NCBI GenBank assembly: GCA_017442535.1
Contig: JAFRZL010000046.1
Coordinates: 1-53,155 of the forward strand
Reading direction: 5' to 3'
DNA: 53,155 nucleotides
From: Bacillota bacterium
GTDB taxonomy: Bacteria > Bacillota > Clostridia > Lachnospirales > Bianqueaceae
In this document: positions 42,002-50,678 of the stretch, one piece after another
Layout: each line of letters opens with the position of its first letter
Numbering within the stretch: the stretch's first letter is position 1
Program-made: the position numbers and the translations under genes
The notes under the pieces: generated by a model
Seen by the model: only the letters and a program-made list of their open reading frames with translations
Told to the model about the DNA's origin: nothing
Databases searched by the model: none

Positions 42002-43477
42002 CTACGAAAGGCTTCCGTCGCGGTGCATGGAGAATTTGTCCATTGGATAATTTTTCAGATTTTCAAGGATCTTCCGGTCGTCGGCCTTTGAGAGCAGCTC
42101 CGTTCTGGCTTTCAGGACGAGCTTCTCGGTCTGGTGCTTGGACGGACCGCCGACGCAGCCTCCCGGACAGATCATTCCCTCGACAAAATCTACGTCAAGC
42201 TTGCCAGCTTTCAGCAGCAGCATCGCCTTTTTGCATTCGTCCCCACCGGCACAAGTCAGGAGTCTGATACCCTCGGTATCCTCTCCAAGCTCCTTCATGA
42301 CCTCCAGCACAGCTCCGGCCACACCGCCTGAACCGGCGAACTTTTTGCCAAAAATCGACGCCTCCTGATAGGTCTCGTCGATCGGCTCCGGGGTGATGCC
42401 CCGGGAATCCATCATGGCAACGATCTCGCCGTAAGTCAGGGCATAATCCGCCGAATCAGTGATCAATTCGTTCAGCGTCTCACCTTTCTTTGCGATGCAG
42501 GGCCCGATGAATACGGTCACGCAGTCGGGATCCTGGTACTTGAGGTAGCGTGACACCGCCACCATCGGCGAAACGGTGGAAGACTTGTTTTCTTCGTAGA
42601 TTTTTGGAAAATGGTGATGAAGCATTGAGATGAACGCCGGGCAGCAGGAAGTCGTCATGATCCGCCCTTCCTTACGCGCTTCAATCCACTCCTGCGCCTC
42701 AAACGCCGCGGTCATATCGCCGCCGAGACCCACCTCGACCATGTCCGCAAAGCCAAGCTGTTTGAGTGCCTTCCGGATCGAAGCCATGCCGATACGGTTA
42801 CCGAACTGTCCCTCCGTTGCCGGAGCGCACATCGCGACGACGCGCTTGCCCTCCCGGATTGCCCGGATCACATCCACGCAGTATATTTTCGACCCGATGG
42901 CCCCGAACGGGCAATCATGGATACAATGGCCGCAGTGGATGCATTTGGCCTCGTCGATCTTGCAAATGCCCGCCTCGTCATAAGAGATCGCACCGACCGG
43001 ACAGGCTTTTTTACAGGGCCGCTCCTGGTGAATAATCGCGCCATAAGGGCAGGCGCTGGCGCACATGCCGCAGCTCTTGCACTTGTTCGGGTCGATGCGC
43101 ATTCTCGTGTCGCCCGGAGTAATCGCGCCGAATTTGCACGAATTGAGGCAGGATTTACCCAGGCAGAAGCGGCAGATGTCGGTGACATAATAATCCTGGA
43201 TCGGACAGTCGTCACAAGCGGCAGGAATGACCGCTACCACGTTTTTGGTAGGATGATCCGGCTCCGGGCTTTGCCCCATTGCCAGGCGGATGCGTCCCCG
43301 GACGATCTCCCGCTCCTTGTAAATGCAGCAGCGGTACTGCGGCTTCGGACCGGGGCTGATTCGGTAAGGAATTTTCTCGACCTCCTCCGCGGTCAGCCGG
43401 TCTTCCCACGCCAGGCTGCAGATCTCCCGTAGGATTTCGTGCTTGAGTTCTACGATACCCTTATCATTTGTAATCAT
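42002..43477 (-). CDS. [FeFe]-hydrogenase, monomeric, group B type
   Basis: A 491-residue iron-only hydrogenase that exchanges electrons between ferredoxin and protons. The N-terminal 220 residues carry several Cys clusters: CDDCPIQDYYVTDICRFC, CKSCGMCASACPYGA, CKKACP, and CIHCGHCIHDCPFGA as 4Fe-4S sites. The H-cluster motifs are TTSCCPAFIS, FIGPCIAKKGE and EGMICPGGCVGGPS. They differ from the group A forms TSCCPxW, MPCxxKxxE and GGCxGGG and fit the group B set. The role (hydrogen evolution or sensing) is open. No hydE, hydF or hydG maturation gene is in the window. GAGGGA precedes the ATG. Confidence 0.92.
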   Translation of the reverse strand: MITNDKGIVELKHEILREICSLAWEDRLTAEEVEKIPYRISPGPKPQYRCCIYKEREIVRGRIRLAMGQSPEPDHPTKNVVAVIPAACDDCPIQDYYVTDICRFCLGKSCLNSCKFGAITPGDTRMRIDPNKCKSCGMCASACPYGAIIHQERPCKKACPVGAISYDEAGICKIDEAKCIHCGHCIHDCPFGAIGSKIYCVDVIRAIREGKRVVAMCAPATEGQFGNRIGMASIRKALKQLGFADMVEVGLGGDMTAAFEAQEWIEARKEGRIMTTSCCPAFISMLHHHFPKIYEENKSSTVSPMVAVSRYLKYQDPDCVTVFIGPCIAKKGETLNELITDSADYALTYGEIVAMMDSRGITPEPIDETYQEASIFGKKFAGSGGVAGAVLEVMKELGEDTEGIRLLTCAGGDECKKAMLLLKAGKLDVDFVEGMICPGGCVGGPSKHQTEKLVLKARTELLSKADDRKILENLKNYPMDKFSMHRDGSLS

Positions 43478-43573
43478 GTGAGTCCCTCGATTCTTGCAGA
43501 ATTTTGTTGATGAAATGATGTATCAGTGCACCGAGCCCGCCGATACTTGCGAGCCGTGCTCCGATTATCTGTT

Positions 43574-44524
43574 TCAGTTCCTGAAAAGCACTTTCAGTGA
43601 ATTCCAGAAATAATACGGTACAAGAAAGTCCGTATGATAGAAGTCCGATACGGCATAGTAAATATTGTTCACGGAAGGATCCGGGCCGTATGAGAAGCAG
43701 TCTGCCTTAGTGATGCAGCGCATCTGCCGATTCATCTCCTGGATATCCTCCGGGCCGCCGTTCGTCGCGAAGATATAATAATCCAGTTCGGGATGTGCCT
43801 TGATCGGTGCGGTCACATAATCGACGACTTCCTGCTCCGTGATGATTTCACCGCGCGGCTTATCGCCCCGCGTCGGGCAGCTCATCGGGCTGTACCATTT
43901 GAAATACTCGAATGCGTGGTGCAGCATACGCCAGGTCATGGAGGCTCCGCGGGAATACCCGGAGAAAGCGCGGTGATCCCTCGAAGCTTTGATGCTTTCA
44001 GGATCCGTATCCGTGAGATAGGTATTGTACCGAGGTTCGACCGAGGGGATGATATCCTCGATCACCTCGCGCCAGAAATTGCCCTTGATCCCCGGCCAGC
44101 CTCCGTCGCCCGCTGGGACCCGCCCGGTCTTTACACGTTCGTCGGCGTCCCGCATCGGATCCATATAGTAGGTGATGGAGACAAGGATGCAAGGCTCGAT
44201 CTCACCCGAATCAAAGAGCATATCGATCATGGGTTTATTGCCGCCAATCGAAAAGATCGAAGGCTCGCAGGTGTTCCCATGCTGGAAATACAGTATATTG
44301 TACTTCTTGTCCTTGTCCTGCGGATCATATCCGTAAGGCAGATAAACATAGCAGTACTTGGGGTAGCTCACACCGTCCTCATAGACGGCGGTCGTATAAT
44401 CGACCCGCTCCACGGTACCTTTTCTTGCCGGGACACCCGTCCGCAGGTATGGATTCTCTTCGAACACCGTTTCAAAATCAATGATCTCGCCGGGTCGTGT
44501 GATCACTTTTCTGAATTCACTCAT
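43574..44524 (-). CDS. Putative carbohydrate esterase (CE1/esterase D-like)
   Basis: A 316-residue cytoplasmic alpha/beta hydrolase with YVYLPYGYDPQDKDKKYNIL, LYFQHGNTCE, the nucleophile elbow FSGYSRGAS and late Asp/His candidates (VSDFYHTDFLVPYYFW). The family includes feruloyl and acetyl xylan esterases and similar acyl hydrolases. No signal peptide is seen, so it would act on imported oligosaccharides. AAAGGAG lies 9 nt before the ATG. It is 23 nt downstream of a small membrane protein gene. Confidence 0.85.
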   Translation of the reverse strand: MSEFRKVITRPGEIIDFETVFEENPYLRTGVPARKGTVERVDYTTAVYEDGVSYPKYCYVYLPYGYDPQDKDKKYNILYFQHGNTCEPSIFSIGGNKPMIDMLFDSGEIEPCILVSITYYMDPMRDADERVKTGRVPAGDGGWPGIKGNFWREVIEDIIPSVEPRYNTYLTDTDPESIKASRDHRAFSGYSRGASMTWRMLHHAFEYFKWYSPMSCPTRGDKPRGEIITEQEVVDYVTAPIKAHPELDYYIFATNGGPEDIQEMNRQMRCITKADCFSYGPDPSVNNIYYAVSDFYHTDFLVPYYFWNSLKVLFRN

Positions 44525-44547
44525 GGCTCTATGCTCCTTTCATCACG

Positions 44548-44880
44548 TCAGGCATACTTGGGATGCAAAAAAGTGGCAAATATCATCATCAGGAGAAACA
44601 CCACCACTGAAGCAATCGTGCTGAAACGCCGGATCTTATCGATGGTGCGGTTTTTAACGCCGAAAAGGGCAAGCAGATTGGTTATCACGCTGACTGCGGC
44701 AAAGAGAATCAGCACATAATACAGCAGCCCGCCTGCGGTAGAGCTCAGGCTTTCGAGCGGGCTGCGGTGCCAGACTCTTGTTTCGCCGTTCGGCATCACG
44801 GCCCGGTCCGTAAACATCTTCACATTCAGAAGGACAAAGAATAAAGCATTCGCGATAATCGCAATGATATACTGCAGCAT
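44548..44880 (-). CDS. Small three-helix membrane protein
   Basis: A 110-residue protein not recognised. Three hydrophobic segments lie near residues 2-19, 52-75 and 84-105, with RVWHRSPLESLSSTAGG between the first two. The ATG at 44880 has GAGGTG 7 nt upstream, inside the end of the lipoprotein gene, so translation is coupled. A GTG at 44889 is an alternative. It may be a membrane partner of the lipoprotein metallopeptidase. Confidence 0.7.
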   Translation of the reverse strand: MLQYIIAIIANALFFVLLNVKMFTDRAVMPNGETRVWHRSPLESLSSTAGGLLYYVLILFAAVSVITNLLALFGVKNRTIDKIRRFSTIASVVVFLLMMIFATFLHPKYA

Positions 44881-44885
44881 GTTGA

Positions 44886-46481
44886 TCACCTCATATCTTC
44901 CGGATTCGGATCCATTTCTTCACGAACATATCTGTCCCATTCCGCGATGATTTCATCCATCGATCTGCCCGCCAGCTCTTCCGCTTTCTCGGGATACATC
45001 ATTAACTGAATAAACATCTCTTCTCCAAATTGTTCCGCCAGGTATTCTCCGATCAGATAATAGGATCCATAATAACCTACCCCCTGATCGTCCGTCCAGT
45101 CGAGGATTTTGGCGGGGCTCATTTTAAAAGAAGCCATGATGCTCAGAATCGTCTGCCGGGATTCTTGATCGTATTCTTCAAAGGAAGGCAGTTCCCCGCC
45201 CTCTGCCCGGGTGATCAGCAGTGATAAATCATACTCCATTTCTCTGGCAAAATAGGTGGCCAGCGCCTCTGCGCACCAGGATGTAATAAACCGGTAATCC
45301 TTGACCGAATGCCGATGCAGATAATGGACATATTCGTGCGTGATCACATAGGCGGAGCTGACGTCGATGGTATCGTCATTATAATCCGTCCATCCGGCAT
45401 AACGGTCGCCTGACTTCCATTGATACCAGGAGACGGTCTGAATATCTTCAGCGGTATAGTGAAAAGCATTCCTGGCCTTCTCTATCTCCTCATCCGTCCG
45501 CTCACGGATTCGGATCATTTCGGTAATATTGCGCTGCCAATTGAGTTGATCCGGGAGGGGAATTTGCTGGTACAGATAATAGGAGCGATCCATCTCAAGA
45601 TTTTTTGAGATACACTCCTCCACATACAGAGTCCGGATCACCAATGGCGAATGGATGCCCCCGTTCACAAACCGCAGATAAGTCCCTGAAAATGGGATCC
45701 CGAGCTGTTTCGCATAGTGTATGGCCTGCTCCAGAAACGCCTCTTCCGAGACCTCTCCTTTAAGATCCTGGTAGATTCTGATGGAAAGCTCTTTGGCCAG
45801 ATCGATCTGTGCAGCGGTAGAATATCCTTCAAGGAAACATGGATACACCAGACTCAAACGTCCGGGATCCTCCGCAAGCATTTGCGTGATCTCCTCATCC
45901 GTCAGCTCTTGCCATGAATCCTTCTCCCAGCCAAGCTGCTCCGCGACGGCGTTCGCTTTGGCATAAACGTACCCGTAATTGATATCGTCTCCCTCTATAA
46001 GCTGCAGCGTTGTCAGGATCTGCTTCCAGGAATGAACGGAAGTCATCAGGTTAAAAGCCGCCGCGTTGTTCCGGTCGCTCCGGTCCACATAGGTTTCGGA
46101 CAGGAAGAACCTGAACCCACTTCCCAGGCCCAGAAATTCGTTCAGTTCGTTCTGGTACCGGATGAACCGTTCCCTGTCATCCGCCGATATGCAGGTTTCG
46201 AAGACATAGTGATTCCCCTCGTCCTCCGTCATCTCGCCATGAGGCAGGATATAGGTGTAGTCATTGATATCACTGAGCATGATCGAGTTAGGAGCATACT
46301 CATGATACTGTTCAGGCCTTGACGGCTCCTCCGCCTGCGTCGAAGAATCTTCCTCTACTGTGGAGGCTTCCTGCGTTGGAGCAGAGGCTTCACCGTCAGA
46401 GTAAAACCATTCCAGCCTTATGCAGCCGCTAAAAAGCAGGCAGAGGCAGATGATGGCTGCTAATATTTTCTTCATAAACAT
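44886..46481 (-). CDS. Lipoprotein zinc metallopeptidase (HExxH)
   Basis: A 531-residue exported lipoprotein. The signal peptide ends in the lipobox LFSGC (Cys20), followed by a Ser/Thr/Glu-rich linker (25-60). In the second half, THEYVHYLHRH carries the HExxH zinc motif. CAEALATYFAREME about 20 residues later supplies the third ligand Glu, as in gluzincins. I cannot name the family beyond that. An ATG two codons downstream is an alternative start. It lies 28 nt after the PHP-like gene and overlaps the small membrane gene's signals. Confidence 0.82.
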   Translation of the reverse strand: MFMKKILAAIICLCLLFSGCIRLEWFYSDGEASAPTQEASTVEEDSSTQAEEPSRPEQYHEYAPNSIMLSDINDYTYILPHGEMTEDEGNHYVFETCISADDRERFIRYQNELNEFLGLGSGFRFFLSETYVDRSDRNNAAAFNLMTSVHSWKQILTTLQLIEGDDINYGYVYAKANAVAEQLGWEKDSWQELTDEEITQMLAEDPGRLSLVYPCFLEGYSTAAQIDLAKELSIRIYQDLKGEVSEEAFLEQAIHYAKQLGIPFSGTYLRFVNGGIHSPLVIRTLYVEECISKNLEMDRSYYLYQQIPLPDQLNWQRNITEMIRIRERTDEEIEKARNAFHYTAEDIQTVSWYQWKSGDRYAGWTDYNDDTIDVSSAYVITHEYVHYLHRHSVKDYRFITSWCAEALATYFAREMEYDLSLLITRAEGGELPSFEEYDQESRQTILSIMASFKMSPAKILDWTDDQGVGYYGSYYLIGEYLAEQFGEEMFIQLMMYPEKAEELAGRSMDEIIAEWDRYVREEMDPNPEDMR

Positions 46482-46509
46482 GTTCCAGCTTTCCGGAATG
46501 ACAGCCTCT

Positions 46510-48459
46510 TTACAGAAATACCGGCTGTGTAAATGCGCCGTTCACTGCGCAGTCCCAGGCCGTGAAGCGCACCCACTTCATGCCTTCGGGGACGGGGATC
46601 GAAATATGCTTTTTGCCGAATGGCTTCTCGCCGGTCAGGGAGACTCTTGTCTGCCCCATGCTACTGCCGTCCGAATAGACGATCTCGCAGAAATCGATCG
46701 GGAAGGTCCAGGAGAGATCGGCTTCAACACAACCGTCCGCCACACGGTAGTTCTCGATCAGGACCTCGCCCGTCGTGACGAACCAGTCGCCGCGCTTAAA
46801 AGCTTCGATCAGAGCCGACGTATCGTCGACGGATGGCACCTTGTCGAGTTTAACATAATTCACATTGAAATCGCCGTACAGATCGTATTCATATGTCTTT
46901 TTATATGTGTCCACTTCACCCAACACGTATTTCGGATGATCCGCGAGATTATTGAGTTTATCAAGGGTGTCAAAGACACGTCCGTCCGCGAGCCGCTCGA
47001 AGGAAAGATCGGCGGGCATGTAGCGGAAGCCGATGCCCAGGTAATTCCGGCTGCGGAAGAGGTCCGTATCCAGGTAATCACCGGGGTATCCTTCATTCGC
47101 TTTGGTCTCCGGATGGGGCGTCAGCAGCAGACCTCCGGTCTCCTGCAGGAAGCGGTATACGTCATCGATATTGGCCAGATGATAGTACTTGCTGTCGCCA
47201 TCCGGTGTTTCGGTCACAAAAGGCTGGTCAAGCGCACGTGAGCGGGAGTAGAAAGTCGGCTTGTCCAGATACAGATTCCAGTGCCCGCCGATGCCGCAGT
47301 TCGGTTCCTCGCTCGGCATGATCAGGAAATCCCCGTCCGACCACTGCCGGCAGGCTTCAAAGTATATTTTCTGCTCCTCGTAGCGCAGCTTTCCGTTGTC
47401 GTATTCGTGCCAGTTCGCGTGGAAATCATTCAGGCAGGCGATATTCACTCCCAAAGCCCGGAACAGTTTGATCCAGTCCTGCTCCACGTCCGGCTGCTCG
47501 TTCCAGACCTCTCCGAAGGACATATGGAAGTGGTTGACCAGTGTCTTGTAGCCCGGAAGCGGCTTGTACGCATCGTTGTGGGTGTAGGCCAGCAGCCCTT
47601 CGCGGCATGCCTCATAATCCCCGTCGGAAAAGTAGAAATAGACGCCCATCCGCTGATGGGTTCCTGCCGGCGCGTTATAGCAGGACCAGGCGCGGTGATT
47701 CGGGCAGGCTTCGTAATACTCACCCTTCTGGCTGTGCATGATGCCGAGGATCGCGCCATCACGCTCCGGACGGTAAAAGGTATAGCCGACGATGTTTTCG
47801 AGCTGCCTCGCGAAGAAGAACGCGTGAGGCGGGGGGCAGATGGCGACGGTCGCCCCGCTCTGCAGACGGGCCAGCAGATTACGGTTCCTTGAACGGACCT
47901 GGAAGACTTTATCGGTCGATCCGTATAAGACTTCCGCACGCTTTACCGTGTGATCCGGCTTGATGTATTCGACTTCTTCCGCCATAAAGCCCGCCAGGCC
48001 GCCTTCATACAAATAGGCCAGCGAAGGCTCCTGCGTCATCATGATCAGTTCGACACGCAGCAGATTGCTGCCTTCAAATACGGTAATCCGGCAGCTTCCC
48101 TTAAAGAAGCGGCAGTTCACGCCGTCATACTCAATTGTCGTACGCGCGCCGTCTTTCTTCACGTCGTAGCGTCCGGAATCAAACTGCGCCAGATTTGTCT
48201 CTACGTTGGGCAGATCATTCATGGGAGGATCGCCGTATACCCACCACCGGTTGTCATAGTTGAGGCCCCGGTTGCGGTCCATGCGGCGGATGCCCGTCGT
48301 GATGCGGAAATACGGATGCAGGTTGCTCTCCATCTGCACCCATTCGCCGTCCTTTTTATACTCGATACTGTATATATGCGGCGAGTTCTTCTCGATCCCG
48401 AAGAAAGCCCGGAAACGGATGCCGCGCTCCCCCTCCCAGTAAACCGGTGTTCCTTTCAT
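46510..48459 (-). CDS. Large PHP-like (CehA/McbA-type) metalloenzyme candidate
   Basis: A 649-residue protein with an N-terminal beta-rich half of about 300 residues and a C-terminal half with spaced metal-ligand motifs: NHFHMSFGE (HxH), NDFHANWHEYD, MPSEEPN, LLTPHPETKA and GEVDTYK. These are like the PHP-fold CehA/McbA-type hydrolases. There is no signal peptide. AAAGGAG lies 7 nt before the ATG. Its substrate may be a phosphoester or a carbohydrate phosphonate; I do not recognise it further. The neighbours (esterase, lipoprotein peptidase) do not settle the role. Confidence 0.65.
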   Translation of the reverse strand: MKGTPVYWEGERGIRFRAFFGIEKNSPHIYSIEYKKDGEWVQMESNLHPYFRITTGIRRMDRNRGLNYDNRWWVYGDPPMNDLPNVETNLAQFDSGRYDVKKDGARTTIEYDGVNCRFFKGSCRITVFEGSNLLRVELIMMTQEPSLAYLYEGGLAGFMAEEVEYIKPDHTVKRAEVLYGSTDKVFQVRSRNRNLLARLQSGATVAICPPPHAFFFARQLENIVGYTFYRPERDGAILGIMHSQKGEYYEACPNHRAWSCYNAPAGTHQRMGVYFYFSDGDYEACREGLLAYTHNDAYKPLPGYKTLVNHFHMSFGEVWNEQPDVEQDWIKLFRALGVNIACLNDFHANWHEYDNGKLRYEEQKIYFEACRQWSDGDFLIMPSEEPNCGIGGHWNLYLDKPTFYSRSRALDQPFVTETPDGDSKYYHLANIDDVYRFLQETGGLLLTPHPETKANEGYPGDYLDTDLFRSRNYLGIGFRYMPADLSFERLADGRVFDTLDKLNNLADHPKYVLGEVDTYKKTYEYDLYGDFNVNYVKLDKVPSVDDTSALIEAFKRGDWFVTTGEVLIENYRVADGCVEADLSWTFPIDFCEIVYSDGSSMGQTRVSLTGEKPFGKKHISIPVPEGMKWVRFTAWDCAVNGAFTQPVFL

Positions 48460-48513
48460 GTGCGTTCTCCTTTCGTAAGCTGTTTTGTTTTGTGTCTATA
48501 TATGTCGGGACCG

Positions 48514-49110
48514 TTACCCCTGAGGCCCCGAATAATCCAGACAGAGCATCGTGATATCGTCAAACTGTTCGGCGCTTCCTGCATGCGATCCGTTCCAAAC
48601 ATCTGCTCCTTATTGTTGACAAAGATCTGATGATTCACGGCTTCCAGAACAGCGGCAGACGACCGGTTGGACATGGCCTCATTCTGCACCAGGGTTTTCG
48701 CGGTCATCATAAACAGCGCCGCGGGAACACCTTTGCCCGAAACATCGGCGATCACCATGCAGATGATCCTCGTCCACCAGGAAAAAGTCGTAAAAATCTC
48801 CTCCGATCTCCTTGGCCGGAGCCATGGAGGCATAAATATCAAATTCTTTCCTCTCCGGAAAAGCAGGGAACTCCGTCACCATCAAAAATTACGGAATCGT
48901 CGACCACTGATAATTCTCATCGTATGCCAATCTTTCTTCTGCTTCCCGAAGCTCTTCCTCATAAGGAATGTAGGCGGTTTTCGTAAAAGAATGATAGCTG
49001 ATAAACACCAGCACGGCAGATACGATCAAAACGATCGCCGTGATCAGCAGATTCAGCTTGACAGAAAGCGAAAACGACTGTTTCTTTTTCTCGGGATGAT
49101 TATCGTTCAC
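48514..49110 (-). pseudogene. Decayed SpoIIE-type serine phosphatase with membrane sensor remnant
   Basis: Pieces of one ancestral protein lie in three frames. From GTG 49110 comes a membrane segment (NLLITAIVLIVSAVLVFI), then a TAA at 48889. The same frame then resumes with FPAFPERKEFDIYASMAPAK and EIGGDFYDFF. Near 48758 the frame shifts by loss of about 2 nt, and CMVIADVSGKGVPAALFMM follows to KEQMFGT. A last jump gives QFDDITMLCLDYSGPQG and a stop at 48514. The order matches the PP2C-like phosphatases found with HAMP sensors. The sensor, HAMP and mid-phosphatase parts are deleted. Several independent lesions argue against a sequencing error. Confidence 0.88.
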
Positions 49111-49420
49111 ATGTGGCTGCTCCTATTATTTCTCTTGAATCATGGCGGACTGTCATGATCCGCGTCATAACCCTGATTATTCAATTCGACGCCGGAGGTC
49201 TTTTTCCTTTATTCAATCGGACAGTCTGCCGACAAAAGCGGCCTCCATGCGAAAAACATCGGGGGCCTGCTGCAGATTCTCTTTCTGTAGGAATACTTAT
49301 GGCAGCCGGATCGTCCATCAGCAGGCCGGCCCGTTCCGGTGCGGCCGCATTTCCTGCTCTTCCCCGGCAAAACCGTTCCGAAACCGCCCCAAAAATCGCA
49401 AAAAAAATTTAAAAAACCGC
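49111..49420. other. Gene-free stretch before the rplM promoter
   Basis: No ribosome-binding-site-backed gene is seen on either strand. It probably includes the upstream region of the decayed phosphatase (AGGAG near 49120-49124 on the minus strand) and spacer up to the rplM promoter. The end (49395-49415) is a run of A-rich DNA that could act as an UP element for the ribosomal promoter. Confidence 0.5.
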
Positions 49421-49449
49421 TTGACAGCGCGGTTCTTTTATACTATACT
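49421..49449 (+). promoter_or_regulatory. Promoter of the rplM-rpsI operon
   Basis: A perfect TTGACA (49421-49426), a 17-bp spacer and TATACT (49444-49449), preceded by an A/T-rich tract. The leader to the ATG at 49540 is about 85 nt. Confidence 0.88.
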
Positions 49450-49455
49450 GGTAGG

Positions 49456-49539
49456 GCGCGACTTTCCAGAGACCTGGCCACCAGCCCCGGTTCAGCCTCA
49501 CGGACGGTTACGAATACTATCAAGGAGTGGACATGTTCT
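49456..49539 (+). promoter_or_regulatory. rplM leader, candidate L13 autoregulatory site
   Basis: An 85-nt leader with several GC-rich short complementary tracts (GGTAGGGC, GGCCACCAGCCCC). In Firmicutes an L13 leader RNA often precedes rplM. I cannot confirm the consensus by eye, so this is a position-based suggestion. Confidence 0.3.
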
Positions 49540-49974
49540 ATGAAGACATATATGCCCAGTGCAAAGAATATCGAGAGAAAATGGTATGTCGTTGATGCAA
49601 CTGGTCTTACCATGGGTCGTCTGACCTCTCAGGTCGCTTCGATCCTTCGCGGCAAGAATAAGCCCGAATTTACTCCCTTTATGGATATGGGAGATTACGT
49701 CATTATCGTAAACGCATCCAAGATTAAGTTCACCGGCAAGAAGCTGGAGCAGAAGGTTTACACGACCCACACCGGTCAGCCCGGCGGCCATCGTGAGACC
49801 TCCGCCAGAGATATGATGGCCAAGCACCCCGAGCTTGCGGTTAAGCATGCGATCAAGGGTATGCTTCCCAAGAACGCTCTGGGACGTCAGATGTTCAGCA
49901 AGCTGCATGTATATGCAGGTCCGGAGCACGAACAGCAGGCTCAGAAGCCTGAGGTTCTGGTGATCAAGGCTTAA
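49540..49974 (+). CDS. rplM: 50S ribosomal protein L13
   Basis: A 144-residue large-subunit protein with N-terminal [48 protein letters not shown] and [14 protein letters not shown], all diagnostic. The frame is open upstream to 49339, but AAGGAG (49522-49527) and the promoter set the start at ATG 49540, with a rather long 12-nt spacing. A nearer ATG at 49533 is in another frame and encodes nothing recognisable. rpsI follows after 17 nt. Confidence 0.98.
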   Translation: MKTYMPSAKNIERKWYVVDATGLTMGRLTSQVASILRGKNKPEFTPFMDMGDYVIIVNASKIKFTGKKLEQKVYTTHTGQPGGHRETSARDMMAKHPELAVKHAIKGMLPKNALGRQMFSKLHVYAGPEHEQQAQKPEVLVIKA

Positions 49975-49991
49975 GAAAGGAGAACACTGAA

Positions 49992-50384
49992 ATGGCTAGC
50001 ACATACTACTATGGAACCGGCAGAAGAAAATCCAGCGTTGCCCGTGTTTACCTTAAGCCCGGCAATGGCGAGATCGTAATCAACAAGAAGGGTATTGACG
50101 ACTACTTTGGCGCCGAGACCCTTAAGATGATCGTTCGTCAGCCTTTCGCGGTCACCGAGACCGAGGGCAAGTATGACGTAATGGTCAATGTTAACGGCGG
50201 CGGCTACACCGGCCAGGCCGGCGCGATCCGTCATGGCATCGCCCGCGCCCTGCTGGAAGTCGGCGAAGAGATGCGCACTCCTCTGAAGCGCGCCGGTCTC
50301 TTGACCCGTGACCCCCGCATGAAAGAGCGCAAGAAGTACGGCCTCAAAAAAGCCCGCCGCGCTCCTCAGTTCTCGAAGAGATAA
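49992..50384 (+). CDS. rpsI: 30S ribosomal protein S9
   Basis: A 130-residue small-subunit protein with [48 protein letters not shown] and the C-terminal RAPQFSKR tail that reaches the P-site tRNA. AAAGGAG lies before the ATG. It completes the conserved rplM-rpsI pair. Confidence 0.98.
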   Translation: MASTYYYGTGRRKSSVARVYLKPGNGEIVINKKGIDDYFGAETLKMIVRQPFAVTETEGKYDVMVNVNGGGYTGQAGAIRHGIARALLEVGEEMRTPLKRAGLLTRDPRMKERKKYGLKKARRAPQFSKR

Positions 50385-50404
50385 AATTCTTCTGGAAAAT
50401 ACTC

Positions 50405-50445
50405 AAATCTCCCGAAAACGCTGCGTTTTCGGGAGATTTTCTTTT
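50405..50445 (+). terminator. Terminator after rpsI
   Basis: AAATCTCCCGAAAACG (50405-50420) pairs perfectly with CGTTTTCGGGAGATTT (50424-50439), a 16-bp stem with a 3-nt loop, followed by TTCTTTT. Confidence 0.95.
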
Positions 50446-50678
50446 ATTCGGTTCCGAATTGCTCTGTTCCTTTTAAGGAATTTTGACGTCAAACGTTCCT
50501 GTTTATCCCAATTTTTATGGGTTAAATTTGGGGCAAAACCGGTTTCTGAGGGTAAAATGGGTTAAAGAATAGGGGAAAAATCCCGCCATTTTCCTTCTCC
50601 ATCGAGCCTCCTAGCCGCATTCGCATTTGACCGAGGAATACGCCTCGCTGCGATCCTCATTCCACTGGACCGCATGCG
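50446..50678. other. Intergenic segment with palindrome and short direct repeat
   Basis: No gene is seen. It contains the palindrome TTTGACGTCAAA (50482-50493), a small hairpin TTCCTTTTAAGGAA (50468-50481) and two copies of ATGGGTTAAA (50517-50526, 50557-50566) 40 bp apart. It separates the conserved ribosomal operon from the ABC exporter region and no minus-strand terminator stands out. Confidence 0.5.

Noticed and set aside
48456..48842. A stand-alone 128-residue phosphatase gene
   Set aside because: Only part of the SpoIIE domain is in this frame, the first metal-site segment lies in another frame, and the C-terminal motif lies in a third. It is part of a pseudogene.
49533..49590. ATG at 49533 as the rplM start
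   Set aside because: It is better spaced from AAGGAG but in the wrong frame for L13; the product is not recognisable.
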